This document shows positions 55,501-63,874 of a stretch of DNA of 64,000 nt, piece by piece. Both the position numbers and the translations under genes were made by a program. The DNA is from Roseiarcus sp050012775 (GTDB lineage: Bacteria > Pseudomonadota > Alphaproteobacteria > Rhizobiales > Beijerinckiaceae), in NCBI GenBank assembly GCA_050012775.1, contig JBEKGN010000004.1, forward strand, positions 112,637 through 176,636, in the 5' to 3' direction. Every line of letters starts with the position of its first letter. Position 1 is the first letter of the stretch. The notes beneath the pieces are model-generated. The model was given only the letters and a program-made list of their open reading frames with translations, was not told where the DNA came from and made no database searches.

Positions 55501-57252
55501 CTACTCCTCGAACCGCTCGCTCGTCCCCTCCGCCTTGCGCGGCGCAATCGAAGCGTCCGGCGGCTGCAAGGGCGCGCCGGAATCGCGGAAGCGGTTGACG
55601 ATGGGGTAGCGGCGGTCGCGGCCAAAATTCTTCGGGCCGACCTTGACGCCCGGCGCCGATTGCCGGCGCTTGTATTCCGCGACATACAGCATCCGCTCGA
55701 CCTTGCGCACGGTGTCGGCGTCATAGCCTTCGGCGACGATGTCGGCGACGCGCATTTCCCTCTCGACGAGGCGCAGCAGGATCGCGTCGAGAATCGCGTA
55801 GGGCGGCAGCGAATCCTCGTCCCTTTGGTCCTCGCGCAATTCGGCGGAGGGCGGGCGAACGAGGATGGCGGGCGGGACGACTTCGCCGTCCGGCCCCTTC
55901 GCGCCGTTGGGCTTCCAGCGGTTGCGCAAGGCGGCGAGGCGAAAGACCTCCATCTTGTAGAGGTCCTTGATCGGATTGAAGCCGCCGTTCATGTCGCCGT
56001 AGAGCGTGGCGTAGCCGACCGACATTTCCGACTTGTTGCCGGTGGTGACGACCATCGAGCCGAATTTGTTGGAGATCGACATCAGGATCAGGCCGCGCGC
56101 GCGGCTCTGGATGTTCTCCTCGGTGATGTCGCGCGCGCGCCCCGCGAACATCGGCGCCAACGCGCGCTCGACGCCCTCGACGGGCTCGGCGATCGCGACG
56201 ATATCGTAGCGAATCCCCAGCGCGTGGGCGCAGGCGGCGGCGTCGCGCAGCGATTCCTCCGAGGTGAAGCGATAGGGCAGCATCACCGCCTGCACGCGCG
56301 AAGCCCCCAGCGCGTCGACCGCCATCGCCGCGCACAACGCCGAATCGATGCCGCCGGAAAGACCGAGCACCACGCCGGGAAAGCGGTTGTTGTCGACATA
56401 GTCGCGCAGGCCCATGACGCAAGCGGCGTAGTCGGCCTCGTCGTTCTCCTCGACGACCTCAATCGGGCCCTCGACGCAGCGCCAGCCCTTGTCGCCGCGC
56501 TGCCAGACCGTGCGCGCCACGCAGGCGCGGAACGCTGGAAGCTGCACGGCGAGCGAGCGATCGGCGTTGAGCGCGAACGAGGCGCCCTCGAAGACGAGTT
56601 CGTCCTGGCCGCCGACCTGATTGAGGTAGATGAGCGGCAGGCCGCTTTCGACGACGCGCGAGACGGCGACGTTCTGGCGGATCGCGAGTTTGTCGCGCTC
56701 GTAGGGCGAGGCGTTGAGAACGAGCAGGATTTCGCCGCCGGTCTCGGCGATGCATTCGACGGGCTCGGGGCCCCAGACATCCTCGCAAATGGGGACGCCG
56801 ATGCGCACGCCGCGAAAGACGATCGGCCCCGGCGCGGGACCGGGCCGGAAGACGCGCTTTTCGTCGAAGACGCCGTAATTGGGCAGATCGACCTTGAAGC
56901 GCACGGCTTCGATCCGCCCGCCGTCGAGCAGCGCCGCGGCGTTGTAGAGCGCGCCGTCCTCGAGCCACGGCAATCCCACCAGCACGGCCGGACCGCCGTC
57001 GGCGGTCTCGCGCGCAAGAGTCTCGCAGGCGGCGCGGCAGGCCTCCTGGAAGGCGGGTTTCAGCACGAGATCCTCGGGCGGATAGCCCGCGAGATAGAGT
57101 TCCGGCGCCATCACGAGGTCCGCGCCGAACGCCGCCGCCTCGGCGCGCGCCCGGCGCAGGCGTGCGAGATTGCCTTCGATGTCGCCGACGATCGACGGGA
57201 TTTGCGCGAGGGCGATGACGAGGCGATCGGCGGGAGCGGGCATAATTGCCAT
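55501..57252 (-). CDS. nadE: glutamine-dependent NAD+ synthetase
   Basis: NadE (583 residues) amidates nicotinate adenine dinucleotide to NAD+. The N-terminal nitrilase/glutaminase domain (1-270) has the Glu in MAPELYLAGYPPEDL, the Lys in FKVDLPNYGVFDE and the Cys in PICEDVWGPEP. The C-terminal synthetase domain has the PP-loop GLSGGIDSALCAAM and TGNKSEMSVGYATLYGDMNGGF. The start is ATG 57252, with an alternative ATG at 57243. Divergent from the vapBC genes. Confidence 0.95.
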   Translation of the reverse strand: MAIMPAPADRLVIALAQIPSIVGDIEGNLARLRRARAEAAAFGADLVMAPELYLAGYPPEDLVLKPAFQEACRAACETLARETADGGPAVLVGLPWLEDGALYNAAALLDGGRIEAVRFKVDLPNYGVFDEKRVFRPGPAPGPIVFRGVRIGVPICEDVWGPEPVECIAETGGEILLVLNASPYERDKLAIRQNVAVSRVVESGLPLIYLNQVGGQDELVFEGASFALNADRSLAVQLPAFRACVARTVWQRGDKGWRCVEGPIEVVEENDEADYAACVMGLRDYVDNNRFPGVVLGLSGGIDSALCAAMAVDALGASRVQAVMLPYRFTSEESLRDAAACAHALGIRYDIVAIAEPVEGVERALAPMFAGRARDITEENIQSRARGLILMSISNKFGSMVVTTGNKSEMSVGYATLYGDMNGGFNPIKDLYKMEVFRLAALRNRWKPNGAKGPDGEVVPPAILVRPPSAELREDQRDEDSLPPYAILDAILLRLVEREMRVADIVAEGYDADTVRKVERMLYVAEYKRRQSAPGVKVGPKNFGRDRRYPIVNRFRDSGAPLQPPDASIAPRKAEGTSERFEE

Positions 57253-57344
57253 TTAGCGCGCCGCCGGCGCCGCGCGCAATCGGCGGCCAAGCCCGTCATG
57301 GGTGGATGGGCCCCGTTGTCGTGAGCGCGTTTCTTCGAGCCGTC

Positions 57345-57390
57345 TTGACGGCGCGAGCCCGTTGTATTACCGTTTCCGCTTTAGTAATAC
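57345..57390 (+). promoter_or_regulatory. vapBC operator palindrome and promoter element
   Basis: Perfect 7-bp inverted repeat GTATTAC (57364-57370) and GTAATAC (57384-57390), 13 bp apart, lies right before the antitoxin ribosome-binding site GGAG (57391-57394). A TTGACG (57345-57350) upstream is a candidate -35. AbrB/MazE-type antitoxins autorepress by binding such AT-rich palindromes, so this is the likely self-regulation site. No clear -10 was found. Confidence 0.6.
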
Positions 57391-57400
57391 GGAGCCTGTT

Positions 57401-57649
57401 TTGGCGACCACCGTCACCGTCAAGGGACAAGTCACGCTGCCGAAGGGCGTGCGCGAAGCCGCAGGCATACGCCCTGGCGACCGCGTCGAGGTGCGCGCGC
57501 GAGCGGAGGGCGGCGTCATCGTCGAGCGCGCCGAACGCAGCGACGATACCGACGCCTATCTGCGCGCCCTCGAGGACATCAGTCGCAGACGGCCGATCAA
57601 AGGCGCGACGACAGAGGAGATCATGGCGATGACGCGGGGCGACGATTGA
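57401..57649 (+). CDS. vapB: AbrB/VapB-family antitoxin
   Basis: An 82-residue protein starting at TTG 57401, six bases after GGAG. The N-terminal swapped-hairpin AbrB/MazE motif is TTVTVKGQVTLPKGVREAAGIRPGDRVEV, a DNA-binding module; the C-terminal tail (about 50-82, ending IMAMTRGDD) should bind and inhibit the PIN toxin. Its stop overlaps the TTG start of vapC. Upstream palindromes are the likely operator. Confidence 0.87.
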   Translation: MATTVTVKGQVTLPKGVREAAGIRPGDRVEVRARAEGGVIVERAERSDDTDAYLRALEDISRRRPIKGATTEEIMAMTRGDD

Positions 57650-58053
57650 CGTTCGCCGACACCAATATCCTGATCGACGTTGCCACCAACAATCGAGACT
57701 GGGCGGATTGGTCGCGCCGCGCGCTTTCCTCAGCCCATTCGCGCGGGGCGCTGCTGATCAACGTCGTGGTCTACGCGGAGTTTGCCGTGAGCTTCGCGCG
57801 GGCGGCGGACTGCGACGCCGAACTGGCGCTGTTCGATTTGACGATGGCGGAAATCCCTCGGCAGGCGGCGTTCCGCGGCGCGCAGGCTTTTCGCGAATAT
57901 CGGCAGGCGGGAGGCGGCCGCACCGCCGTCTTGCCGGATTTTTTCATCGGCGCGCATGCGAGCGTTCTCAGGTTGCCGTTGCTGACGCGCGACGCCCGGC
58001 GCTATCGCACCTATTTCCCGGAGTTGACCCTGCTGGCGCCCGAGAGATCGTAA
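57646..58053 (+). CDS. vapC: PIN-domain toxin VapC
   Basis: A 135-residue PIN-domain ribonuclease. The acidic metal-binding residues expected in VapC are present: D5 in FADTNILID, E45 in VVYAEFAV, D98 in LPDFFIG and D116 in TRDARRY. It starts at TTG 57646, overlapping the vapB stop by four bases (TTGA). VapC proteins cleave specific RNAs such as tRNAs; the target is not evident. Confidence 0.9.
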   Translation: MTFADTNILIDVATNNRDWADWSRRALSSAHSRGALLINVVVYAEFAVSFARAADCDAELALFDLTMAEIPRQAAFRGAQAFREYRQAGGGRTAVLPDFFIGAHASVLRLPLLTRDARRYRTYFPELTLLAPERS

Positions 58054-58084
58054 CGGGACTGCGCCCTCGCTCCGTCGAAAGCGC

Positions 58085-59473
58085 CTACTCCGCCGCCTGC
58101 ACCGGCCGCGCCGGCGCGGCGAGGCGTTCGGCCTTGAGCAACTCGGCCACCAGGAACGCGACCTCGATCGCCTGCTCGGCGTTGAGGCGCGGGTCGCAAT
58201 AGGTGTGGTAGCGGTTGCGAAGGTCGCTCTCCGAGATCGCCCGCGCGCCGCCGGTGCATTCCGTGACGTTCTTGCCCGTCATCTCCAGATGGACTCCGCC
58301 GGCGTAGGTTCCTTCGGCGCGGCAGACCGCGAAGAACGAGCGGATTTCCGAGGCGATGCGCTCGGTCGGGCGGGTCTTGTAGCCCGTTGCGGTCTTGATC
58401 GTGTTGCCGTGCATGGGATCGCAGACCCAGAGAACCTTGCGTCCCTCGCGCTTGACGGCGCGGATCAGCGGCGGCAGCGCGGCTTCGACCTTGTCAGCGC
58501 CGAAGCGGCAGATCAGCGACAGGCGCCCCGCCTCCTGCGCCGGGTCGAGCGCGTCGATCAGGCGAAGGAGGTCGTCGGCCTGGATCGTCGGTCCGCATTT
58601 GAGACCGATCGGGTTGCGCACGCCGCGGCAATATTCGACATGCGCGCCCCCGAGCTGGCGCGTGCGGTCGCCGATCCACAGCATATGGCCCGAGGTCGCG
58701 TAATAGTCGCCCGAGGTCGAGTCGAGCCGGGTCATCGCCTGTTCGTAGCCGAGCAGCAGCGCCTCGTGCGAGGTGTAAAAGTCGGTGGCGCGCAATTCGG
58801 GATGGGCCTCGGCGTCGAGGCCGATCGCGCGCATGAAGCCGAGCGTCTCGGTGATGCGGTCGGCGACTTCCTGATAGCGTTCGGACTGCGGGCTATCCTT
58901 GACGAAGCCGAGCATCCAGCGATGCGCGTTTTCGAGATTGGCGTAGCCGCCGGTGGCGAAGGCGCGCAAGAGATTGAGCGTCGCCGCCGACTGGCGATAG
59001 GCCTCCAATTGCCTGCGCGGATCGGGCGTGCGCGCTTGCGCGGTGAATTCGATGTCGTTGACGATGTCGCCGCGATAGGCCGGCAGCGTGACGCCGCCGA
59101 TCGTCTCATTGTCGGACGAGCGCGGCTTGGCGAATTGGCCGGCGACGCGCCCGACCTTGATGATCGGCGAGGCCGCCGCGAAGGTCATCACCACGGCCAT
59201 TTGCAGGAAGACGCGGAAGAAATCGCGGATGTTGTCGGCCGAATGTTCGCCGAAGCTCTCGGCGCAATCGCCCCCCTGCAGCAGGAACGCCTCGCCCGCC
59301 ATCGCCGCGCCGAGCGCGCGCTTGAGCTTGCGCGCTTCGCCGGCGAAGACGAGCGGGGGATAGCCGGCGAGCTGGCGCTCGACCTCTTTGAGCGCCGCCG
59401 CGTCGGGATAGACGGGCGACTGCTCGATCGGCTTGGACCTCCAGCTCTCGGGACTCCAGCGACTCTGGGCCAT
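58085..59473 (-). CDS. aroG: 3-deoxy-7-phosphoheptulonate synthase, class II
   Basis: A 462-residue class II DAHP synthase (plant-like AroAII), the first step of the shikimate pathway. Family features: WSPESWRSKPIEQ at the start, the substrate-binding QGGDCAESF, KVGRVAGQFAKPRSS, and metal/catalytic segments CGPTIQADD, VCDPMHGNT and HLEMTGKNVTECTGG. The ATG at 59473 is chosen; an ATG two codons upstream at 59479 is an alternative. Much longer upstream extensions run antisense across the msr genes and are rejected. Confidence 0.94.
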   Translation of the reverse strand: MAQSRWSPESWRSKPIEQSPVYPDAAALKEVERQLAGYPPLVFAGEARKLKRALGAAMAGEAFLLQGGDCAESFGEHSADNIRDFFRVFLQMAVVMTFAAASPIIKVGRVAGQFAKPRSSDNETIGGVTLPAYRGDIVNDIEFTAQARTPDPRRQLEAYRQSAATLNLLRAFATGGYANLENAHRWMLGFVKDSPQSERYQEVADRITETLGFMRAIGLDAEAHPELRATDFYTSHEALLLGYEQAMTRLDSTSGDYYATSGHMLWIGDRTRQLGGAHVEYCRGVRNPIGLKCGPTIQADDLLRLIDALDPAQEAGRLSLICRFGADKVEAALPPLIRAVKREGRKVLWVCDPMHGNTIKTATGYKTRPTERIASEIRSFFAVCRAEGTYAGGVHLEMTGKNVTECTGGARAISESDLRNRYHTYCDPRLNAEQAIEVAFLVAELLKAERLAAPARPVQAAE

Positions 59474-59707
59474 AATCATACGCCTCGAATGACAAACCTG
59501 CTTGATCGGGAGCGGCGCCGGCCACACCTTGCGAGCGGCGTCTATACAGGAACGCGCCGCCGATGGCGATATGGGGATTTGGCGGCGGGGGCGTCGCGAG
59601 CGCGCGGCGTCTTGAAGGAGCATCGTCTGCGCGGCCGGAGCGATATTTTTCCCGTCGCGTGAAACGAATGGCCTTGGGATTCGTATAGGCATGTGGGAGC
59701 GCGGACC

Positions 59708-60193
59708 ATGTTGACCCGTCGAATGGCTTTGAATGCCGGCTTTTTCAGTTTCGCCGCCATGGTCGGCGCGGCTTTGACCGCGCGCGGGAAGGCGTTCGCC
59801 GCCCAATTCACGCGGACGGACGAAGAATGGCGCCAGATGCTGACCCCCGACCAATACGCCGTGCTTCGCAAGGACGGGACCGAGCGCCCGTACACCAGTC
59901 CGCTCCTGCATGAGGAGCGGCGCGGGATCTTCGCCTGCGCGGGATGCGGCCTCGACCTCTTCTCCTCGACGACCAAATTCGACAGCCACACCGGCTGGCC
60001 GAGCTTCTGGGCGCCGCTCGACAACGCCGTCGTCACCAAGGAGGATCGGTCTTTCGGGACGGTTCGCACCGCCGTGATGTGCCGGCGCTGCGAGGGTCAT
60101 CTCGGCCATGTCTTCGACGACGGCCCCCAGCCGACCGGCCTTCGCTACTGCATGAACGGCCTCGCGCTGGCCTTCAAGCCCGCCGCCGCGTGA
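59708..60193 (+). CDS. msrB: exported methionine-(R)-sulfoxide reductase MsrB
   Basis: A 161-residue MsrB that reduces methionine-R-sulfoxide. The N-terminus has a twin-arginine-like signal (MLTRRMALNAGFFSFAAM) ending GKAFA, implying export. The structural zinc is held by C77/C80 (CAGC) and C125/C128 (CRRC), and the catalytic cysteine is C148 in RYCMNG. The SHTGWPSFW segment is diagnostic. It is the first gene of an msrB-dipZ-msrA block. The residues around the signal are inferred from hydrophobicity. Confidence 0.92.
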   Translation: MLTRRMALNAGFFSFAAMVGAALTARGKAFAAQFTRTDEEWRQMLTPDQYAVLRKDGTERPYTSPLLHEERRGIFACAGCGLDLFSSTTKFDSHTGWPSFWAPLDNAVVTKEDRSFGTVRTAVMCRRCEGHLGHVFDDGPQPTGLRYCMNGLALAFKPAAA

Positions 60194-60211
60194 ACCGCCG
60201 AGGCTCGTCCG

Positions 60212-62053
60212 ATGATCCTGTTCCTCCTCGCTTATCTCGGCGGCGCGTTGACCATCGCCAGCCCGTGCATCCTGCCGGTTTTGCCGTTCGTCTTTGCCAG
60301 CGCCGATCAGCCGTTCCTGCGACGGAGCCTGCCGCTCCTGCTCGGCATGGCGGCGACCTTCGCCCTCATCGCCACGCTGGCGGCGGTCGGCGGCGGCTGG
60401 GCGGTGCGCGCCAACGAGTTCGGGCGCGACGCCGCCATCGCGTTGCTCGGGCTGTTCGGCCTGACCTTGCTGTTTCCGAGCCTCTCCGATCGGATCACGG
60501 CGCCGCTGGTCGCTCTGGGCGGACGCATGTCGGCGAATGCGGATCGCGACGGCGCCAAAGGAGGCGTCGCGGCGTCGCTGCTTCTGGGAGTCGCCATCGG
60601 CCTGCTGTGGGCGCCGTGCGCCGGACCGATCCTCGGACTGATTCTGACCGGCGCCGCGCTGCAAGGCGCGAGCCTCGGCACGACGATGCTGCTGTTGGCC
60701 TACGCCCTGGGAGCCGCGACCTCGCTCGCGCTGGCGCTGCTCGTCGGCGGCAGGGTTTTCGCGGCGATGAAGCGCTCGCTCGGCGGCGGGGAATGGATCC
60801 GCCGCGGCCTGGGAGCGGCGGTGCTCGTCGCCGTCGTCGCGATCGCGCTCGGCGTCGACACCGGCTTCCTCACCCGGGTTTCGCTCGCGAGCGCGGCTTC
60901 GTTGGAGCAGGGGCTGGTCGATCGCCTCCATGGCGCCCCTGAGAACGCGCAAGCGCCGAGTTCGTCGGTCGTCATGCCCGCCGACGGGGCGATGATGAAG
61001 AGCGACAACCCGGGCGCGATGATGAGCGCCGATCCCGGCATGATGAAAGCGGGGAATTCGGCCAAGCCCGTCGCGCAAGCGGAAGAACTGCCGGTCGAAG
61101 GCGCGGCGCCGTCGCTGTCGGGCGCCGTCGAATGGCTCAACTCGCCGCCGCTTTCGGCGGACGCGCTCAAAGGCAAGGTCGTCCTCGTCGATTTCTGGAC
61201 TTACTCTTGCATCAATTGCCTGAGATCGATCCCCTACATCAGCGCCTGGGCCGACAAATACCGCGACAAAGGGCTCGTCGTGATCGGCGTGCACGCGCCC
61301 GAATTCGCCTTCGAGAAGAATGTCGCCAACGTGAAGGCGGCCGTCGCGAGCTTGAAAATCGACTACCCGGTCGCCGTCGACAACGACTACGCGATATGGC
61401 GCGCCTTCAATAATCAGTACTGGCCGGCCCATTATTTCGTCGACGCGCAGGGCCGCGTTCGCCATCACCATTTCGGCGAAGGCGATTACGAGGGCTCCGA
61501 GCGGGTGATCCAGCAGCTTCTCGCCGAGGCGGGCGAGGCGAGCGTGCCGGCCGAGGTCGTGACGGTGCGGGCCACGGGCGCGCAGGCCGCGCCGGACATG
61601 CGCGACGACCAGTCCCCGGAAACCTATATCGGATATGGCCGCGGCGAGAATTTCGCCTCCCCCGGCGGCGCGGCGCCCAATGCGAGCCGCCTCTACGCGA
61701 TTGGCGACCTGCGTCTGAACGAATGGGGATTGGCGGGGGATTGGACGATCGGCGAGGAGCAGGCCGCGCTCGACCAAAAGGACGGCGCCATCGCCTACAA
61801 ATTCCATGCGCGGGATTTGCATCTGGTGCTCGGACCCGGCGCCGACGGCAAGCCGGTGCGCTTTCGCGTCACCATCGACGGCGCGCCGCCGGGCGACAGC
61901 CACGGGGCCGACGTCGACGCAGCAGGCGGCGGCGTGGTGACGAGCGAACGGCTCTATCAGCTCGTTCGCCAGAACGGCGCAATCGGCGATCGCCTGTTCT
62001 CGATCCAGTTTCTCGATCCCGGCGTTCGCGCCTACGCTTTCACTTTCGGCTGA
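60212..62053 (+). CDS. dipZ: DipZ-type CcdA-thioredoxin fusion protein
   Basis: A 613-residue membrane thiol relay. The N-terminal CcdA/DsbD-like domain has six or so helices with the membrane cysteines C19 (SPCILPVLP) and C136 (APCAGP). A methionine-rich periplasmic linker follows (about 255-281, seven Met). A TlpA-like thioredoxin domain has the CxxC at C333/C336 in TYSCINCLRS. The C-terminal domain (about 450-613) resembles the DipZ carbohydrate-binding-like module. It probably carries electrons from cytoplasmic thioredoxin to the flanking exported MsrB and MsrA. 18 bp after msrB, 15 bp before msrA. Confidence 0.88.
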   Translation: MILFLLAYLGGALTIASPCILPVLPFVFASADQPFLRRSLPLLLGMAATFALIATLAAVGGGWAVRANEFGRDAAIALLGLFGLTLLFPSLSDRITAPLVALGGRMSANADRDGAKGGVAASLLLGVAIGLLWAPCAGPILGLILTGAALQGASLGTTMLLLAYALGAATSLALALLVGGRVFAAMKRSLGGGEWIRRGLGAAVLVAVVAIALGVDTGFLTRVSLASAASLEQGLVDRLHGAPENAQAPSSSVVMPADGAMMKSDNPGAMMSADPGMMKAGNSAKPVAQAEELPVEGAAPSLSGAVEWLNSPPLSADALKGKVVLVDFWTYSCINCLRSIPYISAWADKYRDKGLVVIGVHAPEFAFEKNVANVKAAVASLKIDYPVAVDNDYAIWRAFNNQYWPAHYFVDAQGRVRHHHFGEGDYEGSERVIQQLLAEAGEASVPAEVVTVRATGAQAAPDMRDDQSPETYIGYGRGENFASPGGAAPNASRLYAIGDLRLNEWGLAGDWTIGEEQAALDQKDGAIAYKFHARDLHLVLGPGADGKPVRFRVTIDGAPPGDSHGADVDAAGGGVVTSERLYQLVRQNGAIGDRLFSIQFLDPGVRAYAFTFG

Positions 62054-62068
62054 GCAAGGAGACCGCTC

Positions 62069-62773
62069 ATGACCCTGTCGCCAAAATCTCTCGCTGCGCT
62101 TGTCGTCGCGATCCTGTCGGCCGGCCGGCTCGGCGCGCCCGCGCATGCGGCCGAAGAGGCGCGCCTCGTCCCGCCTCCCGCAATCGACGAGCGCGCGGCG
62201 CAATCGACGGCCGAGGTCGCCGTGCTCGCGGGCGGTTGCTTCTGGGGCGTGCAAGGCGTGTTCCAGCACGTCAAAGGCGTTTCAAGCGCGGTTTCCGGTT
62301 ACGATGGCGGCGACAAGGCGACGGCGCATTACGAGATGACGAGCCGCGGCGACACGGGTCACGCCGAATCCGTGCGCATCGCGTTCAATCCGAGCGAGAT
62401 CAGCTACGGGCGCATCCTGCAGATCTATTTTTCGGTCGCGCACGATCCGACCGAGCTCGATCGGCAGGGCCCCGACGAGGGCTCGCAATATCGTTCGGCG
62501 ATCTTTCCCATGAGCGACGAACAGGCGAGCGTCGCCAAGGCCTATATCGCCCAACTCAATCAGGCGCGTGTGTTCAACGCGGCGATCGTCACCAAGATCG
62601 AGCCGGGCCGGACCTTCTATCCCGCCGAGGACTATCACCAGGACTTCCTCGCCCTGAACCCGACCTATCCCTACATCGTGTTCAACGACCTGCCGAAGAT
62701 CGAGAATCTCAAGCGGCTGTTCCCCGATGTCTATCGGACCGAGCCGGTCCTTGTGCGCGCCGGGCATTCGTGA
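62069..62773 (+). CDS. msrA: exported methionine-(S)-sulfoxide reductase MsrA
   Basis: A 234-residue MsrA, reducing methionine-S-sulfoxide. A signal peptide (about 1-27, LAALVVAILSAGRLGAPAHAA) implies export. The catalytic cysteine is C57 in GGCFWGVQGVF; VSGYDGGDKATAHYE, GHAESVRI, YFSVAHDPTELDRQGPDEGSQYRS and YHQDF are conserved. It completes the msrB-dipZ-msrA operon. Both stereoisomers of methionine sulfoxide can thus be repaired in the envelope. Confidence 0.93.
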   Translation: MTLSPKSLAALVVAILSAGRLGAPAHAAEEARLVPPPAIDERAAQSTAEVAVLAGGCFWGVQGVFQHVKGVSSAVSGYDGGDKATAHYEMTSRGDTGHAESVRIAFNPSEISYGRILQIYFSVAHDPTELDRQGPDEGSQYRSAIFPMSDEQASVAKAYIAQLNQARVFNAAIVTKIEPGRTFYPAEDYHQDFLALNPTYPYIVFNDLPKIENLKRLFPDVYRTEPVLVRAGHS

Positions 62774-62966
62774 TTCTGTCGGCGAACATCCAAAGGTCCG
62801 CCGGCCGCCAGGCGTAGGGGTGTCGCGAAATTACATTTCGATGATGCTGATACGATGCAAGTTGCGTCATTGGCGGCGCCATGAATGGATTGGGCGCTGC
62901 GATATTCGGCAATGCGCATCGCCATAAACGGACAGCGAGATTTGAGAATTATGCTCGAAATTCGGC

Positions 62967-62989
62967 GCCTTGTGTTGCAAGGCCTTTTT
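62967..62989 (+). terminator. candidate intrinsic terminator downstream of the msr operon
   Basis: GCCTTG (62967-62972) and CAAGGC (62978-62983) with loop TGTTG are followed by TTTTT (62985-62989). The stem is short (6 bp) and lies about 190 bp after the msrA stop. Confidence 0.45.
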
Positions 62990-63041
62990 CTGTGCAAAAA
63001 TGTCGCGCGAAAGGCACGATGTTTTTTCACTCTTCCTCCGA

Positions 63042-63052
63042 TATAATTATAA
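63042..63052 (+). promoter_or_regulatory. AT-rich -10/palindrome before the MNT gene
   Basis: A TATAAT hexamer (63042-63047) lies within a repetitive AT palindrome (TATAATTATA, 63042-63051), a few bases before the ATG at 63055. It may be the -10 and an operator at once. No good -35 hexamer is seen. Confidence 0.4.
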
Positions 63053-63054
63053 TT

Positions 63055-63351
63055 ATGAAACGCGACCAGATCATCGAAACGCTGAAGGAGCGCGAGGCCG
63101 ACTTGCGGGCGCATGGCGTGATGCATGCCGCCTTGTTTGGCTCCGTCGCCCGCGACGAACAAAACGCGGAAAGCGACATCGACATACTGGTGGATCTCGA
63201 TCCTGCGATCGTCGTGACGATGTTCGACTATGCCGGCGTAAAGGATTATATTGCAGGCCTGTTCAAAGGTTCGGTCGATGTCGTTGATCGGGAAGCCCTG
63301 AAGCCCCGCGTGCGACCCAAAGCCACCGCCGACGCCATCTATGCTTTCTGA
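63055..63351 (+). CDS. MNT-type nucleotidyltransferase (MntA antitoxin-like)
   Basis: A 98-residue minimal nucleotidyltransferase. The catalytic signature is LFGS30VARDEQNAESD41ID43ILV (GS-x10-DxD), intact. In HEPN/MNT modules the MntA enzyme adds AMP to its HEPN partner and so neutralises it. Its stop lies 11 bp inside the start of the next gene (ATG 63341), so translation is coupled. The ATG at 63055 follows the AT palindrome directly. Confidence 0.88.
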   Translation: MKRDQIIETLKEREADLRAHGVMHAALFGSVARDEQNAESDIDILVDLDPAIVVTMFDYAGVKDYIAGLFKGSVDVVDREALKPRVRPKATADAIYAF

Positions 63352-63679
63352 AGTTGAAAGAGATGCGTTGGAGGACATGCGAGAGAACATCGCTCGCGTA
63401 ACGCAGTTTGTGCATGGCCTCGATCTCGAGGGTTTCCTTGTCGACATGAAGAGCTTTTACGCCGCTACGCGCGGCCTCGAAATCATCTCCGAGGCGTCGC
63501 GACGGCTCTCGCCCGCCTTCAAGGAACGGTTTCCCGAAATCCCTTGGAAGGATGTCGCCGGATCCGGGAACATTTACCGTCACAACTACGAGGACGTCTT
63601 GGAGCGTCGGGTCTGGAACACGATCCATGAAGCGCTGCCGCCGCTTCGCGCTATCATCGACGCCGAGTTGAAAGAGTGA
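63341..63679 (+). CDS. HepT-like HEPN protein (DUF86)
   Basis: A 112-residue all-helical HEPN protein, the probable RNase toxin partner of the upstream MNT enzyme. The canonical HEPN motif is R-x4-6-H-x-Y; here the region reads AGSGNIYRHNYEDV, so the usual R of MRN is glycine. An R sits right before the H (RHNY), as in a recognised variant subgroup of DUF86. The Tyr is present and could be the AMPylated residue. It overlaps the MNT gene by 11 bp. Confidence 0.85.
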   Translation: MLSEVERDALEDMRENIARVTQFVHGLDLEGFLVDMKSFYAATRGLEIISEASRRLSPAFKERFPEIPWKDVAGSGNIYRHNYEDVLERRVWNTIHEALPPLRAIIDAELKE

Positions 63680-63750
63680 TCTACAGCTTTGACGTTAGTT
63701 TCGCACGGACTACACTTGTTCAAACGAGAAGGAGTATCCTGAAAAGAAAT

Positions 63751-63858
63751 TCATTCCAGCTGAACCCACGTGGACGGATGTACCCGCTTGACGTATTCGA
63801 GCAAACGCAAAGGTGAAAAAAAAGACAACGCCCAGAACACGAGGATTGCCACATCCAT
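63751..63858 (-). CDS. possible 35-residue membrane peptide
   Basis: A small open frame on the minus strand from ATG 63858 to TGA at 63751-63753. The product starts MDVAILVFWALSFFSPLRLLE, so one membrane helix is likely, and ends in a polar tail (VKRVHPSTWVQLE). It includes an 8-base A/T homopolymer and starts only about 17 bp from the end of the IS element. There is no homology call; it may be a remnant interrupted by the insertion or chance. Low confidence. Confidence 0.22.
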   Translation of the reverse strand: MDVAILVFWALSFFSPLRLLEYVKRVHPSTWVQLE

Positions 63859-63874
63859 TACTTTGGAGACCTCA

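Larger units (their letters stand above)
62774..63054. other. 281-bp interval after msrA
   Basis: No gene was recognised here. Composition shifts to more A/T in the second half. It holds the candidate terminator at 62967-62989 and, at its right end, the candidate promoter of the nucleotidyltransferase gene. Confidence 0.5.

Noticed and set aside
59480..62269. Minus-strand extension of the DAHP synthase frame across msrB, dipZ and msrA.
   Set aside because: No stop codon occurs by chance, but the text upstream of the MAQSRW start is low-complexity and antisense to clear genes. The enzyme begins at about 59473.
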